A stretch of DNA of 64,000 nt. Origin: VRUE01 sp963837695. GTDB lineage: Bacteria; Actinomycetota; Thermoleophilia; Solirubrobacterales; 70-9. Positions 24,009 through 32,906 of the stretch are shown in pieces. The position numbers and the translations under genes are program-made. Within the stretch, counting starts at the first letter, position 1; every line of letters starts with the position of its first letter. Below the pieces are notes generated by a model. That model had not been told where the DNA came from. It made no database searches and saw only the letters and a program-made list of their open reading frames with translations. Location of the stretch: the NCBI GenBank assembly GCA_963837695.1, contig CAWINZ010000005.1, positions 1,426,001 through 1,490,000 on the forward strand, read 5' to 3'.

Positions 24009-24895
24009 TGGCAGACGAGCAGAAAGACATGGAGACTCCGGAGACGCCTGAGGGGGCATCGACCGCCGAGGGTTCGGACGCGTCAGCCGCGGGTCCTGTC
24101 GCGGGGCAGGAGTCTCCGGCTCACCCGCCGGAGACCCCAGACCCCACGCCACCCACGGGTGAGGAGCCCGAGGAACAGGCGGAGGACGAGGCGCCTGAGG
24201 CTGAGGAGCCCCCTGTTGCTGAGCAGGAGGAGGCTGGGTCCGAGGCCGCGGAGGAGTCCGAGGCCGCGGCGGAGCCCGAGGCTGTCGAGGAGCCCGAGGA
24301 GCCGAAGGCTCAGAAGAAGAAGGACGCGATTCCAGGTGCCGACCTCGAGCCGATTGCCGTCCAGCAGGACGAGCGGCCGCTCAGTGCTGAGGAGCGGGCT
24401 CGCAAGGAGGCCGAGGAAGAGGAGCGGCGGGCACGCGAGGCTGCACTCGTCGGCGACGGCGACGATGAGGAGCAGGCGGCGAGCCGGGCTCCGGCCAAGA
24501 TCGAGGGCGACACCCGCTTCCTGGCGACCGGCAAACGCAAGAACGCGATCGCTCGCGTCACCCTGCTGGCCGGCGGCGGCGCTTTCACGATCAACGGGCG
24601 CCCGATCGAGGAGTTCTTCCCGCGGCCGCTGCACCAGACGACCGCGCGCCAACCACTTGCGATCACCGGGTATGAGGGCAACGTCGATGTCCGTGTGCGG
24701 GTCCACGGCGGTGGGATCAGCGGCCAGGCCGGCGCCGTGCGCCACGGCATCTCCCGGGCGCTGATCGAGGTCGACCCCGAGCTCCGTGGCGAGCTCAAGC
24801 GGCGTGGCTTCCTCACCCGCGATGCGCGCGCCAAGGAGCGGCGCAAGGCGGGGCTCAAGAAGGCCCGCAAGCGGCCGCAGTTCAGCAAGCGCTGA
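24008..24895 (+). CDS. rpsI: 30S ribosomal protein S9 with a long acidic N-terminal extension
   Basis: 295 residues from ATG 24008. The last about 130 residues are canonical S9 (FLATGKRKNAIARVTLL, FTINGRPIEEFFPRPLH, VRVHGGGISGQAGAVRHGI, and the P-site tail KKARKRPQFSKR). The first about 165 residues are Glu/Ala/Pro-rich, strongly acidic and probably disordered; other actinobacterial S9 proteins have shorter extensions. Residues about 27-51 are encoded by repeat B. A ribosome site or cleavage that would yield a short form is not seen. Confidence 0.95.
   Translation: MADEQKDMETPETPEGASTAEGSDASAAGPVAGQESPAHPPETPDPTPPTGEEPEEQAEDEAPEAEEPPVAEQEEAGSEAAEESEAAAEPEAVEEPEEPKAQKKKDAIPGADLEPIAVQQDERPLSAEERARKEAEEEERRAREAALVGDGDDEEQAASRAPAKIEGDTRFLATGKRKNAIARVTLLAGGGAFTINGRPIEEFFPRPLHQTTARQPLAITGYEGNVDVRVRVHGGGISGQAGAVRHGISRALIEVDPELRGELKRRGFLTRDARAKERRKAGLKKARKRPQFSKR
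24086..24159. repeat. Palindromic repeat family B, copy in rpsI
   Basis: 74 bp, ends GCCGCGGGT and ACCCACGGG, internal perfect stem TCTCCGGC-TCACCC-GCCGGAGA. Shares its ends, loop and outer blocks with the guaA copy (17776) while the stem sequence has diverged with partial compensation. Lies in frame in the acidic extension of S9. Confidence 0.75.
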
Positions 24896-24905
24896 GCGGG
24901 CCGCT

Positions 24906-26219
24906 GTGAGCACCGAGCGCAAGCTCTTCGGAACCGACGGGGTCCGAGGGGAGGCTGGGACGTTCCTCACTGCGGAGCTCGCCCTGGCGCTCGGCCGCGC
25001 CGCAACCGCCTCGCTCGAGGCCGCGCGGCCACAGGTTCTGATCGTCCGCGATACGCGCGAGTCGGGGCCGATGCTGGAAGCGGCGCTTGCCGCCGGAGTG
25101 GCTGAGGCCGGGGGGGACGCGCTGCTCGGCGGGGTGCTGCCGACGCCCGCTGCTGCGGTCCTCGTCCGCCGCCTCGGACTCGACCTTGCCGCGGTCGTCT
25201 CCGCCTCCCACAACCCCTACCGCGACAACGGGATCAAGTTCTTCAGCGCCGCCGGGACCAAGCTTGCCGACGAGGCCGAGGCCCGGATGGAGGCCGTGCT
25301 CGAGGCCGGGCCCGAGCCCGCCGAGCCGGGCCACGTCCGCGAGCTGGACGGGGGCGCCGAGGACTACTTGCGCGCCCTCGAGGCCGCCTTCCCGCTCGAT
25401 CTCTCTGGCGTCAAGGTCGCGCTCGACTGCGCCAACGGCGCCACCTACCGGGTCGCGCCGGCGATCTTCGAGCGCCTCGGCGCCGAGGTCCACGCGGTCG
25501 CGGTCGAGCCGGACGGGCGCAACATCAACGACGGCTGCGGATCGACCCACCTCGGCCACCTGGCCGAGCACGTCGCCTCCTCGGGGGCCACGGTCGGCTT
25601 CGCCTTCGACGGCGACGGCGACCGGGTGCTCGCGGTCGACGGCAGCGGTCGTGAGCACGACGGCGACGAGCTGATCGCTCTGCTGGCGCGGGGGCAGGCC
25701 GGGCGCGGCGAGCTTGGCGGCGGCGTTGCCGTGACCGTGATGAGCAACTACGGATTCCACCAGGCAATGGACGGGGCGGGCGTCGAGGTCGCGGTGACCA
25801 AGGTCGGCGACCGCTACGTGCTCGACGAGCTGCGCGAGCGCGGCTGGGCCCTCGGTGGCGAGCAGTCGGGCCACATCATCGACATGCGCTTTGCCGCCAC
25901 CGGCGACGGGATCGCCGCCGCGCTGATGACGATGCGCGAGCTCGGCGACCGCGACCTGGCCTCCGTCGAGGCGATGGAGAAGCTGCCGCAGAAGCTGGTC
26001 AACGTCGAGGTCGCCGACCGCGAGGCGATCGCCGGCGCCACCGCCGTCTGGGAGGCGGTCGAGCGCGAGGGCGGTGAGCTGGCGGGGCGTGGCCGCGTCC
26101 TCCTCCGCCCGTCCGGCACCGAGCCGCTGGTGCGCGTCATGGCCGAGGCGCCGAGCGCCGAGGAGGCCGACGCGGTCTGCAAGCGCCTTGCCGACCTGGT
26201 CCGGCAGGAGCTGGGCTGA
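24906..26219 (+). CDS. glmM: Phosphoglucosamine mutase
   Basis: 437 residues, GTG 24906. Converts glucosamine-6-phosphate to glucosamine-1-phosphate for UDP-GlcNAc and peptidoglycan synthesis. KLFGTDGVRGEAG at the N-terminus, phosphoserine loop VVSASHNPYRDNGIKF (Ser about 99), Mg site FAFDGDGDRVLAVD, sugar loop GEQSGHII and phosphate loop RPSGTEPLVRVM. Located between rpsI and glmS, giving consecutive steps of amino-sugar synthesis. Confidence 0.96.
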   Translation: MSTERKLFGTDGVRGEAGTFLTAELALALGRAATASLEAARPQVLIVRDTRESGPMLEAALAAGVAEAGGDALLGGVLPTPAAAVLVRRLGLDLAAVVSASHNPYRDNGIKFFSAAGTKLADEAEARMEAVLEAGPEPAEPGHVRELDGGAEDYLRALEAAFPLDLSGVKVALDCANGATYRVAPAIFERLGAEVHAVAVEPDGRNINDGCGSTHLGHLAEHVASSGATVGFAFDGDGDRVLAVDGSGREHDGDELIALLARGQAGRGELGGGVAVTVMSNYGFHQAMDGAGVEVAVTKVGDRYVLDELRERGWALGGEQSGHIIDMRFAATGDGIAAALMTMRELGDRDLASVEAMEKLPQKLVNVEVADREAIAGATAVWEAVEREGGELAGRGRVLLRPSGTEPLVRVMAEAPSAEEADAVCKRLADLVRQELG

Positions 26220-26251
26220 CGCAGTTCACCGTCTACCCTTGACGGCCTTCT

Positions 26252-28108
26252 ATGTGCGGAATCGTCGGATATGTCGGGGGACGCCCCTGCCGCGACCTCT
26301 TGGTCGCCGGCTTGGAGAAGCTCGAATACCGGGGGTATGACTCCGCCGGCGTCTCGGTGATCGAGGACGGGCATGTCGACAGCGTCCGTGCGGTCGGCAA
26401 CCTCGCCAACCTGCGCGCCGCGATGGAGGAGCAGAAGAACGGCGGCGGCGTTGCCGTGGCCGCTGTTCCGGCGACGACCGGCGTCGCCCACACGCGCTGG
26501 GCGACCCACGGCAAGGTCACCGAGGAGAACGCTCACCCGCACAGCGACACATCGGACCGCGTCCACATCGTCCTCAACGGGATTGTCGAGAACCACGCCA
26601 AGCTGCGTGCCCGGCTCGAGTCCGAAGGTCAGCAGTTCAGCTCCGAAACCGATGCCGAGGTGGTCGCCCACCTGATCGCCCAGCACTACGATGGCGACCT
26701 GGCCGCCGCCGTCCGCGCCGCCTTCGCCGATCTGCGTGGCCACTACGCCTTCGTCGCCATGCACGCTGACCGTCCCGACCAGCTCGTCGGGGCGCGCAAG
26801 GAGTGCCCGCTGGTCGCCGGCGTCGGCGAGGGCGAGAGCTTCCTCGCCTCGGCGATCCCCGCCTTCCTCGCCGAGACGCGCCAGGCGGTCGCGATCGAAA
26901 ACGACGAGATCGTCACGATCGACGCCTCCGGGGTGACGATCACCGACGCCGCGGGCAACCCGGTCGAGCGGGTGGCCGAGGAGATCGATTGGGATGAGGC
27001 CGCCGCCGAGAAGGACGGCTATGAGACCTTCATGCTGAAGGAGATCCACGAACAGGCCGACGCCGTCGCCGAAACGATCGCCGACCGCCTGCCCGGCGAC
27101 GACGGTGTGGACTTCGCCGAGGTCGACCTGGACGACGACTTCCTGCGCGGCTTGAAGCGGATTGTGATCGTCGCCTGCGGCACCTCCTATCACGCCGGTC
27201 TGGTCGGTCGCTACGCGATCGAGGAGTGGGCGCGGGTGCCCGTCGAAATGGACATCGCCTCCGAGTACCGCTACCGCAACCCGGTGGTGGGGGCGGGCGA
27301 CCTGGTGATCGGCATCACCCAGTCCGGCGAGACCGCCGACACCCTGGCGGCGATGCGCCTCGCTCGCGAGCGCGGCGCCACCGTCTTGGCGATCACCAAC
27401 ATCCTCGGCAGCCAGGCCACGCGCGACGCCGACGCCATCCTCTACACCCGCAGCGGGATGGAGATCAGCGTCGCCGCGACCAAGACCTTCGTCGCCCAGG
27501 TGGCGGCGATGTACCTGCTGGGGTTGAGGCTGGCCGAGCTGCGCGGCACGCTGCCGGCCGAGCGCCTCGCCGAGCTGATCGCCGAGATGAAGTCGCTGCC
27601 CTCGAAGGTGGAGACGACGCTGGCCGGCTGCGAGGAGCGCGTGCGCGAGGTCTCGGCGGCGTTTTCCGACCGCCAATTCTTCCTCTACCTGGGACGCCAC
27701 ATCGGCCTGCCGGTCTGCCTCGAGGGGGCGCTGAAGCTGAAGGAGGTCTCCTACATTCCGACCGACGCCTATGCCGCCGGTGAGATGAAGCACGGCCCGA
27801 TCGCCCTGCTCGACGAGTCGACGCCGGTGGTCTGCGTGGCGACCGAGAGCCGGGTTCTCAGCAAGGTTCTCTCCAATGTCGAAGAGGTGCGGGCGCGGGG
27901 AGCGGAGACGATCGCGATCGTCACCGCGGGAGACGAGCGGGCCGGCGCGGTGGCCGACCAGACGATCGAGGTCGCCGGCACCGACTGGATCCTGCAGCCG
28001 ATCCTGGCGATCCTGCCGCTGCAGTTGCTCGCCTATGACATCGCCCGTGCCCGCGGTCTCAACGTCGACCAACCCCGAAATCTGGCCAAGACCGTCACGG
28101 TCGAGTGA
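26252..28108 (+). CDS. glmS: Glutamine-fructose-6-phosphate aminotransferase (isomerising)
   Basis: 618 residues. Makes glucosamine-6-phosphate from fructose-6-phosphate and glutamine. N-terminal nucleophile Cys2 (MCGIVGYVGG) of the class II amidotransferase domain; two SIS domains with CGTSYHAGLVGRYAIE, ITQSGETADTLAAM and the C-terminal DQPRNLAKTVTVE. ATG 26252, 32 bp after glmM. No glmS ribozyme is apparent in that gap. Confidence 0.97.
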   Translation: MCGIVGYVGGRPCRDLLVAGLEKLEYRGYDSAGVSVIEDGHVDSVRAVGNLANLRAAMEEQKNGGGVAVAAVPATTGVAHTRWATHGKVTEENAHPHSDTSDRVHIVLNGIVENHAKLRARLESEGQQFSSETDAEVVAHLIAQHYDGDLAAAVRAAFADLRGHYAFVAMHADRPDQLVGARKECPLVAGVGEGESFLASAIPAFLAETRQAVAIENDEIVTIDASGVTITDAAGNPVERVAEEIDWDEAAAEKDGYETFMLKEIHEQADAVAETIADRLPGDDGVDFAEVDLDDDFLRGLKRIVIVACGTSYHAGLVGRYAIEEWARVPVEMDIASEYRYRNPVVGAGDLVIGITQSGETADTLAAMRLARERGATVLAITNILGSQATRDADAILYTRSGMEISVAATKTFVAQVAAMYLLGLRLAELRGTLPAERLAELIAEMKSLPSKVETTLAGCEERVREVSAAFSDRQFFLYLGRHIGLPVCLEGALKLKEVSYIPTDAYAAGEMKHGPIALLDESTPVVCVATESRVLSKVLSNVEEVRARGAETIAIVTAGDERAGAVADQTIEVAGTDWILQPILAILPLQLLAYDIARARGLNVDQPRNLAKTVTVE

Positions 28109-28133
28109 CGGCGCCGCTAGGATGCCGGGCCGC

Positions 28134-29636
28134 ATGAAGCTTCGTCTCCTCTTCACGGTGCTCGCGCTGGCCGCCCTGATCGCATTTGCCGCCGGATGTG
28201 GGGGTGGTGGCTCCTCGGGCTCAAAGGTGGCCGAGCTCGCGCCCCCTGGGGCGCCGGTCTTCGTTGAAGGCGCCCTGCAGCCAGAAGGCGATCTGAAGTC
28301 GAACACCGAAGCGATCGCCGAGCAGATCGCCGGGATCCACAATCTCGGCGAGTACATCGTCGAAAAACTCGAAAGCTCGGCGGGCAACGAAGGCGAACCG
28401 GTCGACTTCGCCAAGGAAATCGAACCCTGGCTGGGCGAGCGCGCCGGCGTCTTCTTCGAGCAGCTGAAAGAAGGCAACGAATTCAGCGGCGCCGGAACGA
28501 TCATCGAATCGACCGATACGGAAGCGACCCAGGAATTCGTCGACAAGCACAACGAAGACAACGAAGGAAAAGTCGTCGGTGTGGTCGGCGACTTCCTCGT
28601 CGTTGCCGAAGATCAGAAGGTCTTCAACGAAGTCGAAGAAGCCTCGGAAGGCGAATCGCTCGCGGCCGAAGACACCTTCTCCAAGGCGATCTCAGCCGCC
28701 TCTGACGGCAGTCTTGCCGATGTCTACGTCGACGTCGGCAAGCTGATCGACCAGTCCGGCGGGCAGATCAGTCCGACGGCTCGCCAGATCCTCCAGAACG
28801 CCGGCATCGATCCCAGCGAAGCGACCGCGGTGGCCAGCGTCGTGCCGGGCTCCGACCAGGTTGCGGTCGAATTCAGCAGCGACCTGGCGGGACAGGAAGC
28901 GCCGACCGGGGACGCCTCGTCGCTGCTCGGAGAACTGCCGGGCGACGCCTTCGCGGGCATCGCCGTCTCCGGCTTCGGCAAGCAGCTGGGCGAAGCGATC
29001 GACAGCCTCGACAAGCAGGGCATTCCCGGCACGATCCCGCCCGGTCAGCTGAAGGAAGGCCTGAAGCAACTCGGCATCGACCTGGAAGGGTTGGCTGGTT
29101 CCGTGCAGGACGCCGGTGTCTTCGCGACCGGCAACAGCGAAAGCAGCCTCGGCGGCGCGCTCGTGCTGAGTACCAAGGGCTCGAACGCGACCGACACGGT
29201 TTCCAGCATCGTCACCCTGCTGCACAGCGCACACGTCGAAGGTGTCAGCGTGCTCGGCGGCAAATACGCCGGCTTCTCGGTCCACAGCGCCGAACTCGGC
29301 GACAAGCCGCTCGTCGTCGCCGCCAAGGAAGGGCGACTCGCGATCGGCTACGGCCTGCCTGCCACCCTCGACGGTCTGCTCACCGAAAAGGGCAAGGGCA
29401 AGACCCTCTCCGAAGACTCCATCTACAGCGATGCCGTCGCCTCGCTCGGCGACACGCCGATCGCCGGTTTCGCCGACGGCCGCGCCGCCCTCCGCCTCGC
29501 CGACGCGCTGATTCCCAGCTCCGACGAAGGCTTCGCCGAAGCGAAGAAGTACCTGAAGAGCATCAGCTTCCTCGCCCTCGGTTCCGCCAGTCAGGACGAA
29601 CTGGCGACGGCGAAGCTGATCATCGGCTTGAAGTAG
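28134..29636 (+). CDS. DUF3352 lipoprotein
   Basis: 500 residues. Signal peptide MKLRLLFTVLALAALIAFAAGC with a lipobox Cys, then GGGGSSG. Mature part is a large soluble domain with repeated alpha/beta units (PGDAFAGIAVSGFGKQLGEA, PPGQLKEGLKQLGIDLEGLAG, KPLVVAAKEGRLAIGYG), characteristic of DUF3352 proteins, function unknown, outside the membrane. ATG 28134 is preferred over ATG 28122 because it begins the n-region. Glutamate codons are mostly GAA, unlike flanking genes that use GAG. Confidence 0.82.
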   Translation: MKLRLLFTVLALAALIAFAAGCGGGGSSGSKVAELAPPGAPVFVEGALQPEGDLKSNTEAIAEQIAGIHNLGEYIVEKLESSAGNEGEPVDFAKEIEPWLGERAGVFFEQLKEGNEFSGAGTIIESTDTEATQEFVDKHNEDNEGKVVGVVGDFLVVAEDQKVFNEVEEASEGESLAAEDTFSKAISAASDGSLADVYVDVGKLIDQSGGQISPTARQILQNAGIDPSEATAVASVVPGSDQVAVEFSSDLAGQEAPTGDASSLLGELPGDAFAGIAVSGFGKQLGEAIDSLDKQGIPGTIPPGQLKEGLKQLGIDLEGLAGSVQDAGVFATGNSESSLGGALVLSTKGSNATDTVSSIVTLLHSAHVEGVSVLGGKYAGFSVHSAELGDKPLVVAAKEGRLAIGYGLPATLDGLLTEKGKGKTLSEDSIYSDAVASLGDTPIAGFADGRAALRLADALIPSSDEGFAEAKKYLKSISFLALGSASQDELATAKLIIGLK

Positions 29637-29637
29637 C

Positions 29638-30807
29638 TCAGTTCAAACTCAGCTGGCGTCGCTCGCGGACGATCTCGAATGGGTCGTCCGCCTCTCGCGG
29701 CGGGCGCTTAGCGCGAATCGCTTCGCGTAGCGCTTGCGGTTTGTCACCGGCCAGGTAGTAGCGGGCGCGCCGCTCGCCCACCGTGCGCAGCAGGCCGAGG
29801 TCGACCATTCTCATTAGATCGCGCGAGGCGCTCTGGTTGCTGATCTCCTCTCCCGCCATTGCCAAGCCGGCGCTCTGGTAGCTGCCGCGCCTGATTCGCA
29901 GCCCGTAGGCGGTGTCGACGAGCGCCGCGGCGCAGCGCTCGGGCAGCCCGCTGCCTTCGGCCAGATCGACGCAGCCGTTCCAGAGCTCCTCGGCCTCGGC
30001 GCGGCGTCGTTGCAGGGTTCGGATCTGGACGAAGTGGGCGCGCAGGCAGAAGCGAATCCAGGGGCGGGCGTCGCGATTCGGATGCCATGAGCCGCCCCCG
30101 ACCTTCCCGAGCACGTCGTAGTAGGCCTGCGTATTGCGGCCGAGGAACTCCTCGATGCTCGAGAAAGCCGGTGCCAGGACCCGATCGCGGGCGAGGATCA
30201 GCGTCTGCAGGCATCGCGCCATTCGACCGTTTCCGTCGCTGTACGGATGGATCAGGGTCAGATTCAGATGCGCCATCGCGGCCTTGACGAGCACCGGACT
30301 CTTCTCGCGGCGGAGCTCGCCCAGCATCTCGACGATCAGCGGCGGCACGTCGTCGCTGGGCGGTCCCTCGTAGACCGCCTTCCCCTCGGGGTCAACGACG
30401 TAGACGTTGCCGGGACGCCATTGCCCCGGGTTCTTTCGCAGGTCGTGCTTGATCATCATGAAGTGCAGGCTCTTCAGCAGGCCCTCATCGACCTCGAGCC
30501 TCTCGTCGCCGGCGATCTGAAGGACGTAGGTCATCGCGTCGCGGTAGCCCGCCAGCGCGAGTTGGGTCTCCGCATCGGCGTCGAGGGTCGGCTCCCCCTC
30601 AAGCGCGGCGACCACGTCGTCGAGCGAGGCGTTGTATCCCTCGATGCTGTTGGACCCCTGGACCGCGCGGGCAAACGCCATCTTTCTGAGCGATCCGAGC
30701 CAGCGACGGGGCTCCGCGACCCGGTTGTGAAGCTCGCCGCGGAGCTCCGCGATCAGGTCGAGAACGTCACGCTCGTCCTCGCGAAGGTCTGGGGTGGTGA
30801 AGACCAT
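29638..30807 (-). CDS. fic: Fic-domain protein (class II, putative AMPylase)
   Basis: 389 residues. Fic motif HPYSDGNGRMAR (H about 196) transfers AMP to protein hydroxyls. An inhibitory helix motif SxxxEG is present in VQGSNSIEGYNAS (about 50-62), so the enzyme is auto-inhibited (class II). A C-terminal winged helix region (ISNQSASRDLMRMVDLGLLR) may bind DNA. The ATG sits directly downstream of an AT-rich operator without a ribosome site. Convergent with the lipoprotein, one base apart. Probably part of the accessory gene pool. Confidence 0.92.
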   Translation of the reverse strand: MVFTTPDLREDERDVLDLIAELRGELHNRVAEPRRWLGSLRKMAFARAVQGSNSIEGYNASLDDVVAALEGEPTLDADAETQLALAGYRDAMTYVLQIAGDERLEVDEGLLKSLHFMMIKHDLRKNPGQWRPGNVYVVDPEGKAVYEGPPSDDVPPLIVEMLGELRREKSPVLVKAAMAHLNLTLIHPYSDGNGRMARCLQTLILARDRVLAPAFSSIEEFLGRNTQAYYDVLGKVGGGSWHPNRDARPWIRFCLRAHFVQIRTLQRRRAEAEELWNGCVDLAEGSGLPERCAAALVDTAYGLRIRRGSYQSAGLAMAGEEISNQSASRDLMRMVDLGLLRTVGERRARYYLAGDKPQALREAIRAKRPPREADDPFEIVRERRQLSLN

Positions 30808-30850
30808 GACATTTACAAAGTATCAAACTATGACATTTTGTAAATATCAT
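30806..30850 (-). promoter_or_regulatory. AT-rich operator/promoter of the Fic gene
   Basis: A roughly 45-bp AT-rich island in a very GC-rich context. TTTACAAA (30812-30819) and TTTGTAAA (30837-30844) are inverted repeats; ATGACATTT occurs twice in direct orientation at 30806 and 30830, exactly 24 bp apart. It abuts or includes the Fic ATG, suggesting autoregulation, perhaps by the protein's own winged helix, and a leaderless or near-leaderless transcript. Confidence 0.55.
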
Positions 30851-30910
30851 TGATTCACCGAGCCAGGGCGGTTGCGTGCATGCCTGTCGAGGCGCGTAGG
30901 CTCTCGCTAG

Positions 30911-32431
30911 ATGGAGCCCTGGCTCGACCCTCTCTACGACGCCGATGGGATGCGTGCTGTCGATCGGTGGGCGATCGAGGATCAGGGGGTGCCGTCGCTG
31001 GAGTTGATGGAGGCGGCCGGGCGGGCGGTTGCCGACGTGGTCGGGGAGCTGGCGCCGGATGGGCCGGTGCGGGTCGTCTGCGGCAAGGGCAATAACGCCG
31101 GCGACGGGCTGGTGGCCGCCCGGTATCTGCGTGAGGCCGGCTTCGAGGTCGAGGCGCTGCTGCTCTGGCCGACCGATGAGTTGAGCGGCGATGCCGCCGT
31201 CAATCTGGAGCGCTTTCCGGCCGAGCATGTGGACGGCGGGCTGGCTCCACGACTGGCGGGTTCCGGTGCGATCGTCGACGCGGTCTTCGGCACCGGCTTC
31301 GTCGGCGAGCCCCGCGAGCCGGCCCTGGCGGCGATCGTCGCGATCGATGCCTGTGAGGCTCCGGTCATCGCCTGCGACATCGCCTCCGGCGTCGACGCCT
31401 CCAGCGGCGAGGTCGCGGGGGTCGCGGTCACGGCCGACCTGACTGTCAGTTTCCACGCCGCCAAGCTCGGTCACCGGGTTGCGCCCGGCAAGTGGCACAG
31501 CGGCGAGCTGCGGGTGGCGCCGATCGGGATCCCGGCGGGTGCGCCCGCTCGGCCCGCGGCTGGAACGATCCGCGCCTCGGTGCTGGAGCTGGCGCCGCGA
31601 CGTGGAGCCCGCTCGACCAAGTTCAGCTCCGGGCAGGTGACGATCGCGGGCGGCTCGCGCGGCCTCACCGGCGCCGTGCGGATGTCTTCGCTGGCGGCGA
31701 TCCGAGCCGGCGCCGGCTACGCGACGGTCGCGGTCCCGGCTGACCTCGAGCCGATCTTCGAGCAGGGGCAGCCAGAGGTGATGTCGGTCGGCTGTCCCGG
31801 TGGCGACGGCTGCCTCGCGCCGGGATCCGCGAAGTCGTTGTTGCGCGCCTTCGAGCGCGCCGCCGCCGGCGTCCTCGGCCCTGGCCTGGGTCGCGATCCC
31901 GGCTCGGTCGAACTCGCCCGTGAGGTTCTGGCCGCGATCGAGACCCCGCTGGTGCTCGACGCCGACGGCCTCAACGCCTTCGCCGGAGAGTTGGGCAGGA
32001 TCGCGGCGCGCAGTGCGCCGACCGTGCTCACTCCGCATGCGGGAGAGCTGGGCCGGCTGCTCGGCCGCGCTGCGGAGGAGATCTCCGCGCATCGCCTCGC
32101 GGCGGCTCGGGAAGCGGCGCGGGAAGCCGAGGCGGTGGTGGTGCTGAAGGGCGACGACACGATCGTCACCGATGGCGAGCGCGTCGCCGTCAACGCACTC
32201 TCGGCGCCCGCACTCGCCACGGCGGGAACGGGGGACGTCCTCTCCGGCATCGCCGCGGCGCTGCTGGCGCGCGGCCTCGAGCCCTTCGCCGCGGCATGCG
32301 CGGCGGTCCTCGCCCACGCCCGGGCCGGTCGCGAGGCCGCGCTGCGTATCGGCGCCGCCGAGTCGGTGATCGCCACCGACGTGATCGACTCGATCCCGGT
32401 TGGAATGCGTCCCGACGGCCGCGTCGAATAA
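30911..32431 (+). CDS. nnrD: Bifunctional NAD(P)H-hydrate epimerase/dehydratase
   Basis: 506 residues. Repairs hydrated NAD(P)H. The N-terminal YjeF epimerase domain has GKGNNAGDGLVAARYL and DAVFGTGFVG, then DIASGVDASSGEV; the C-terminal ADP/ATP-dependent dehydratase has GGSRGLTGAVRMSSLAAIRAG, LDADGLNAFAG, LTPHAGELGRLLG and the ATP site ATAGTGDVLSGI. Fusion of both activities is common in bacteria. Confidence 0.95.
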   Translation: MEPWLDPLYDADGMRAVDRWAIEDQGVPSLELMEAAGRAVADVVGELAPDGPVRVVCGKGNNAGDGLVAARYLREAGFEVEALLLWPTDELSGDAAVNLERFPAEHVDGGLAPRLAGSGAIVDAVFGTGFVGEPREPALAAIVAIDACEAPVIACDIASGVDASSGEVAGVAVTADLTVSFHAAKLGHRVAPGKWHSGELRVAPIGIPAGAPARPAAGTIRASVLELAPRRGARSTKFSSGQVTIAGGSRGLTGAVRMSSLAAIRAGAGYATVAVPADLEPIFEQGQPEVMSVGCPGGDGCLAPGSAKSLLRAFERAAAGVLGPGLGRDPGSVELAREVLAAIETPLVLDADGLNAFAGELGRIAARSAPTVLTPHAGELGRLLGRAAEEISAHRLAAAREAAREAEAVVVLKGDDTIVTDGERVAVNALSAPALATAGTGDVLSGIAAALLARGLEPFAAACAAVLAHARAGREAALRIGAAESVIATDVIDSIPVGMRPDGRVE

Positions 32432-32442
32432 TCTCGCCCACG

Positions 32443-32904
32443 ATGAAGACCGCCGCCGAGATCATGGACACCTCAGTGCCGAGCGTTTCCCCCGATGCCG
32501 ATGCCCGCAGCGCGATCGAGCTGTTGGCCAAAACCGACAAGGGGGCGATCCCGGTTGTCGACGAGGAGCACAAGGTGGTCGGCATCGTCAGCGAGTCCGA
32601 CCTGATCCTCAGTGAAGAGGAGTCCGATTTGCATCTGCCGCACTACCTCAACATCATGGGGGGCGTCGTCTTCGTCGGCTCGATGAAGGGCTTCGAGAAG
32701 CGCCTCGACAAGGCATTCGCGACCAAAGTCTCGGAGCTGATGACCGCCGACCCGGTCGTCGTCAACGACTACGCCGGCGCCGAGACCGTGGCCCGGAGGA
32801 TCGCCGACGAGCACCACAATCACCTTCCGGTTGTCGACGACGAGGGTCGCTTTGTCGGAATGGTCACGCGGGCCGACGCGCTAGCCGCGCTCGTCGAGGA
32901 CTAG
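32443..32904 (+). CDS. CBS-domain pair protein
   Basis: 153 residues from ATG 32443. Two CBS domains: AAEIMDTSVPSVSPDADARS with GAIPVVDEEHKVVGIVSESD, and SELMTADPVVVNDYAGAETV with HLPVVDDEGRFVGMVTRAD. A 40-residue insert (LPHYLNIMGGVVFVGSMKGF) between them is typical of stand-alone CBS proteins that sense adenosine nucleotides. Ligand and partner are unknown. Ends 3 bp before alr. Confidence 0.88.
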   Translation: MKTAAEIMDTSVPSVSPDADARSAIELLAKTDKGAIPVVDEEHKVVGIVSESDLILSEEESDLHLPHYLNIMGGVVFVGSMKGFEKRLDKAFATKVSELMTADPVVVNDYAGAETVARRIADEHHNHLPVVDDEGRFVGMVTRADALAALVED

Positions 32905-32906
32905 AA

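Noticed and set aside
26220..26251. glmS ribozyme
   Set aside because: Only 32 bases separate glmM and glmS, too short for the ribozyme.
30850..30910. Possible promoter or riboswitch before nnrD
   Set aside because: Only 60 bp remain outside the Fic operator and no conserved structure is seen.
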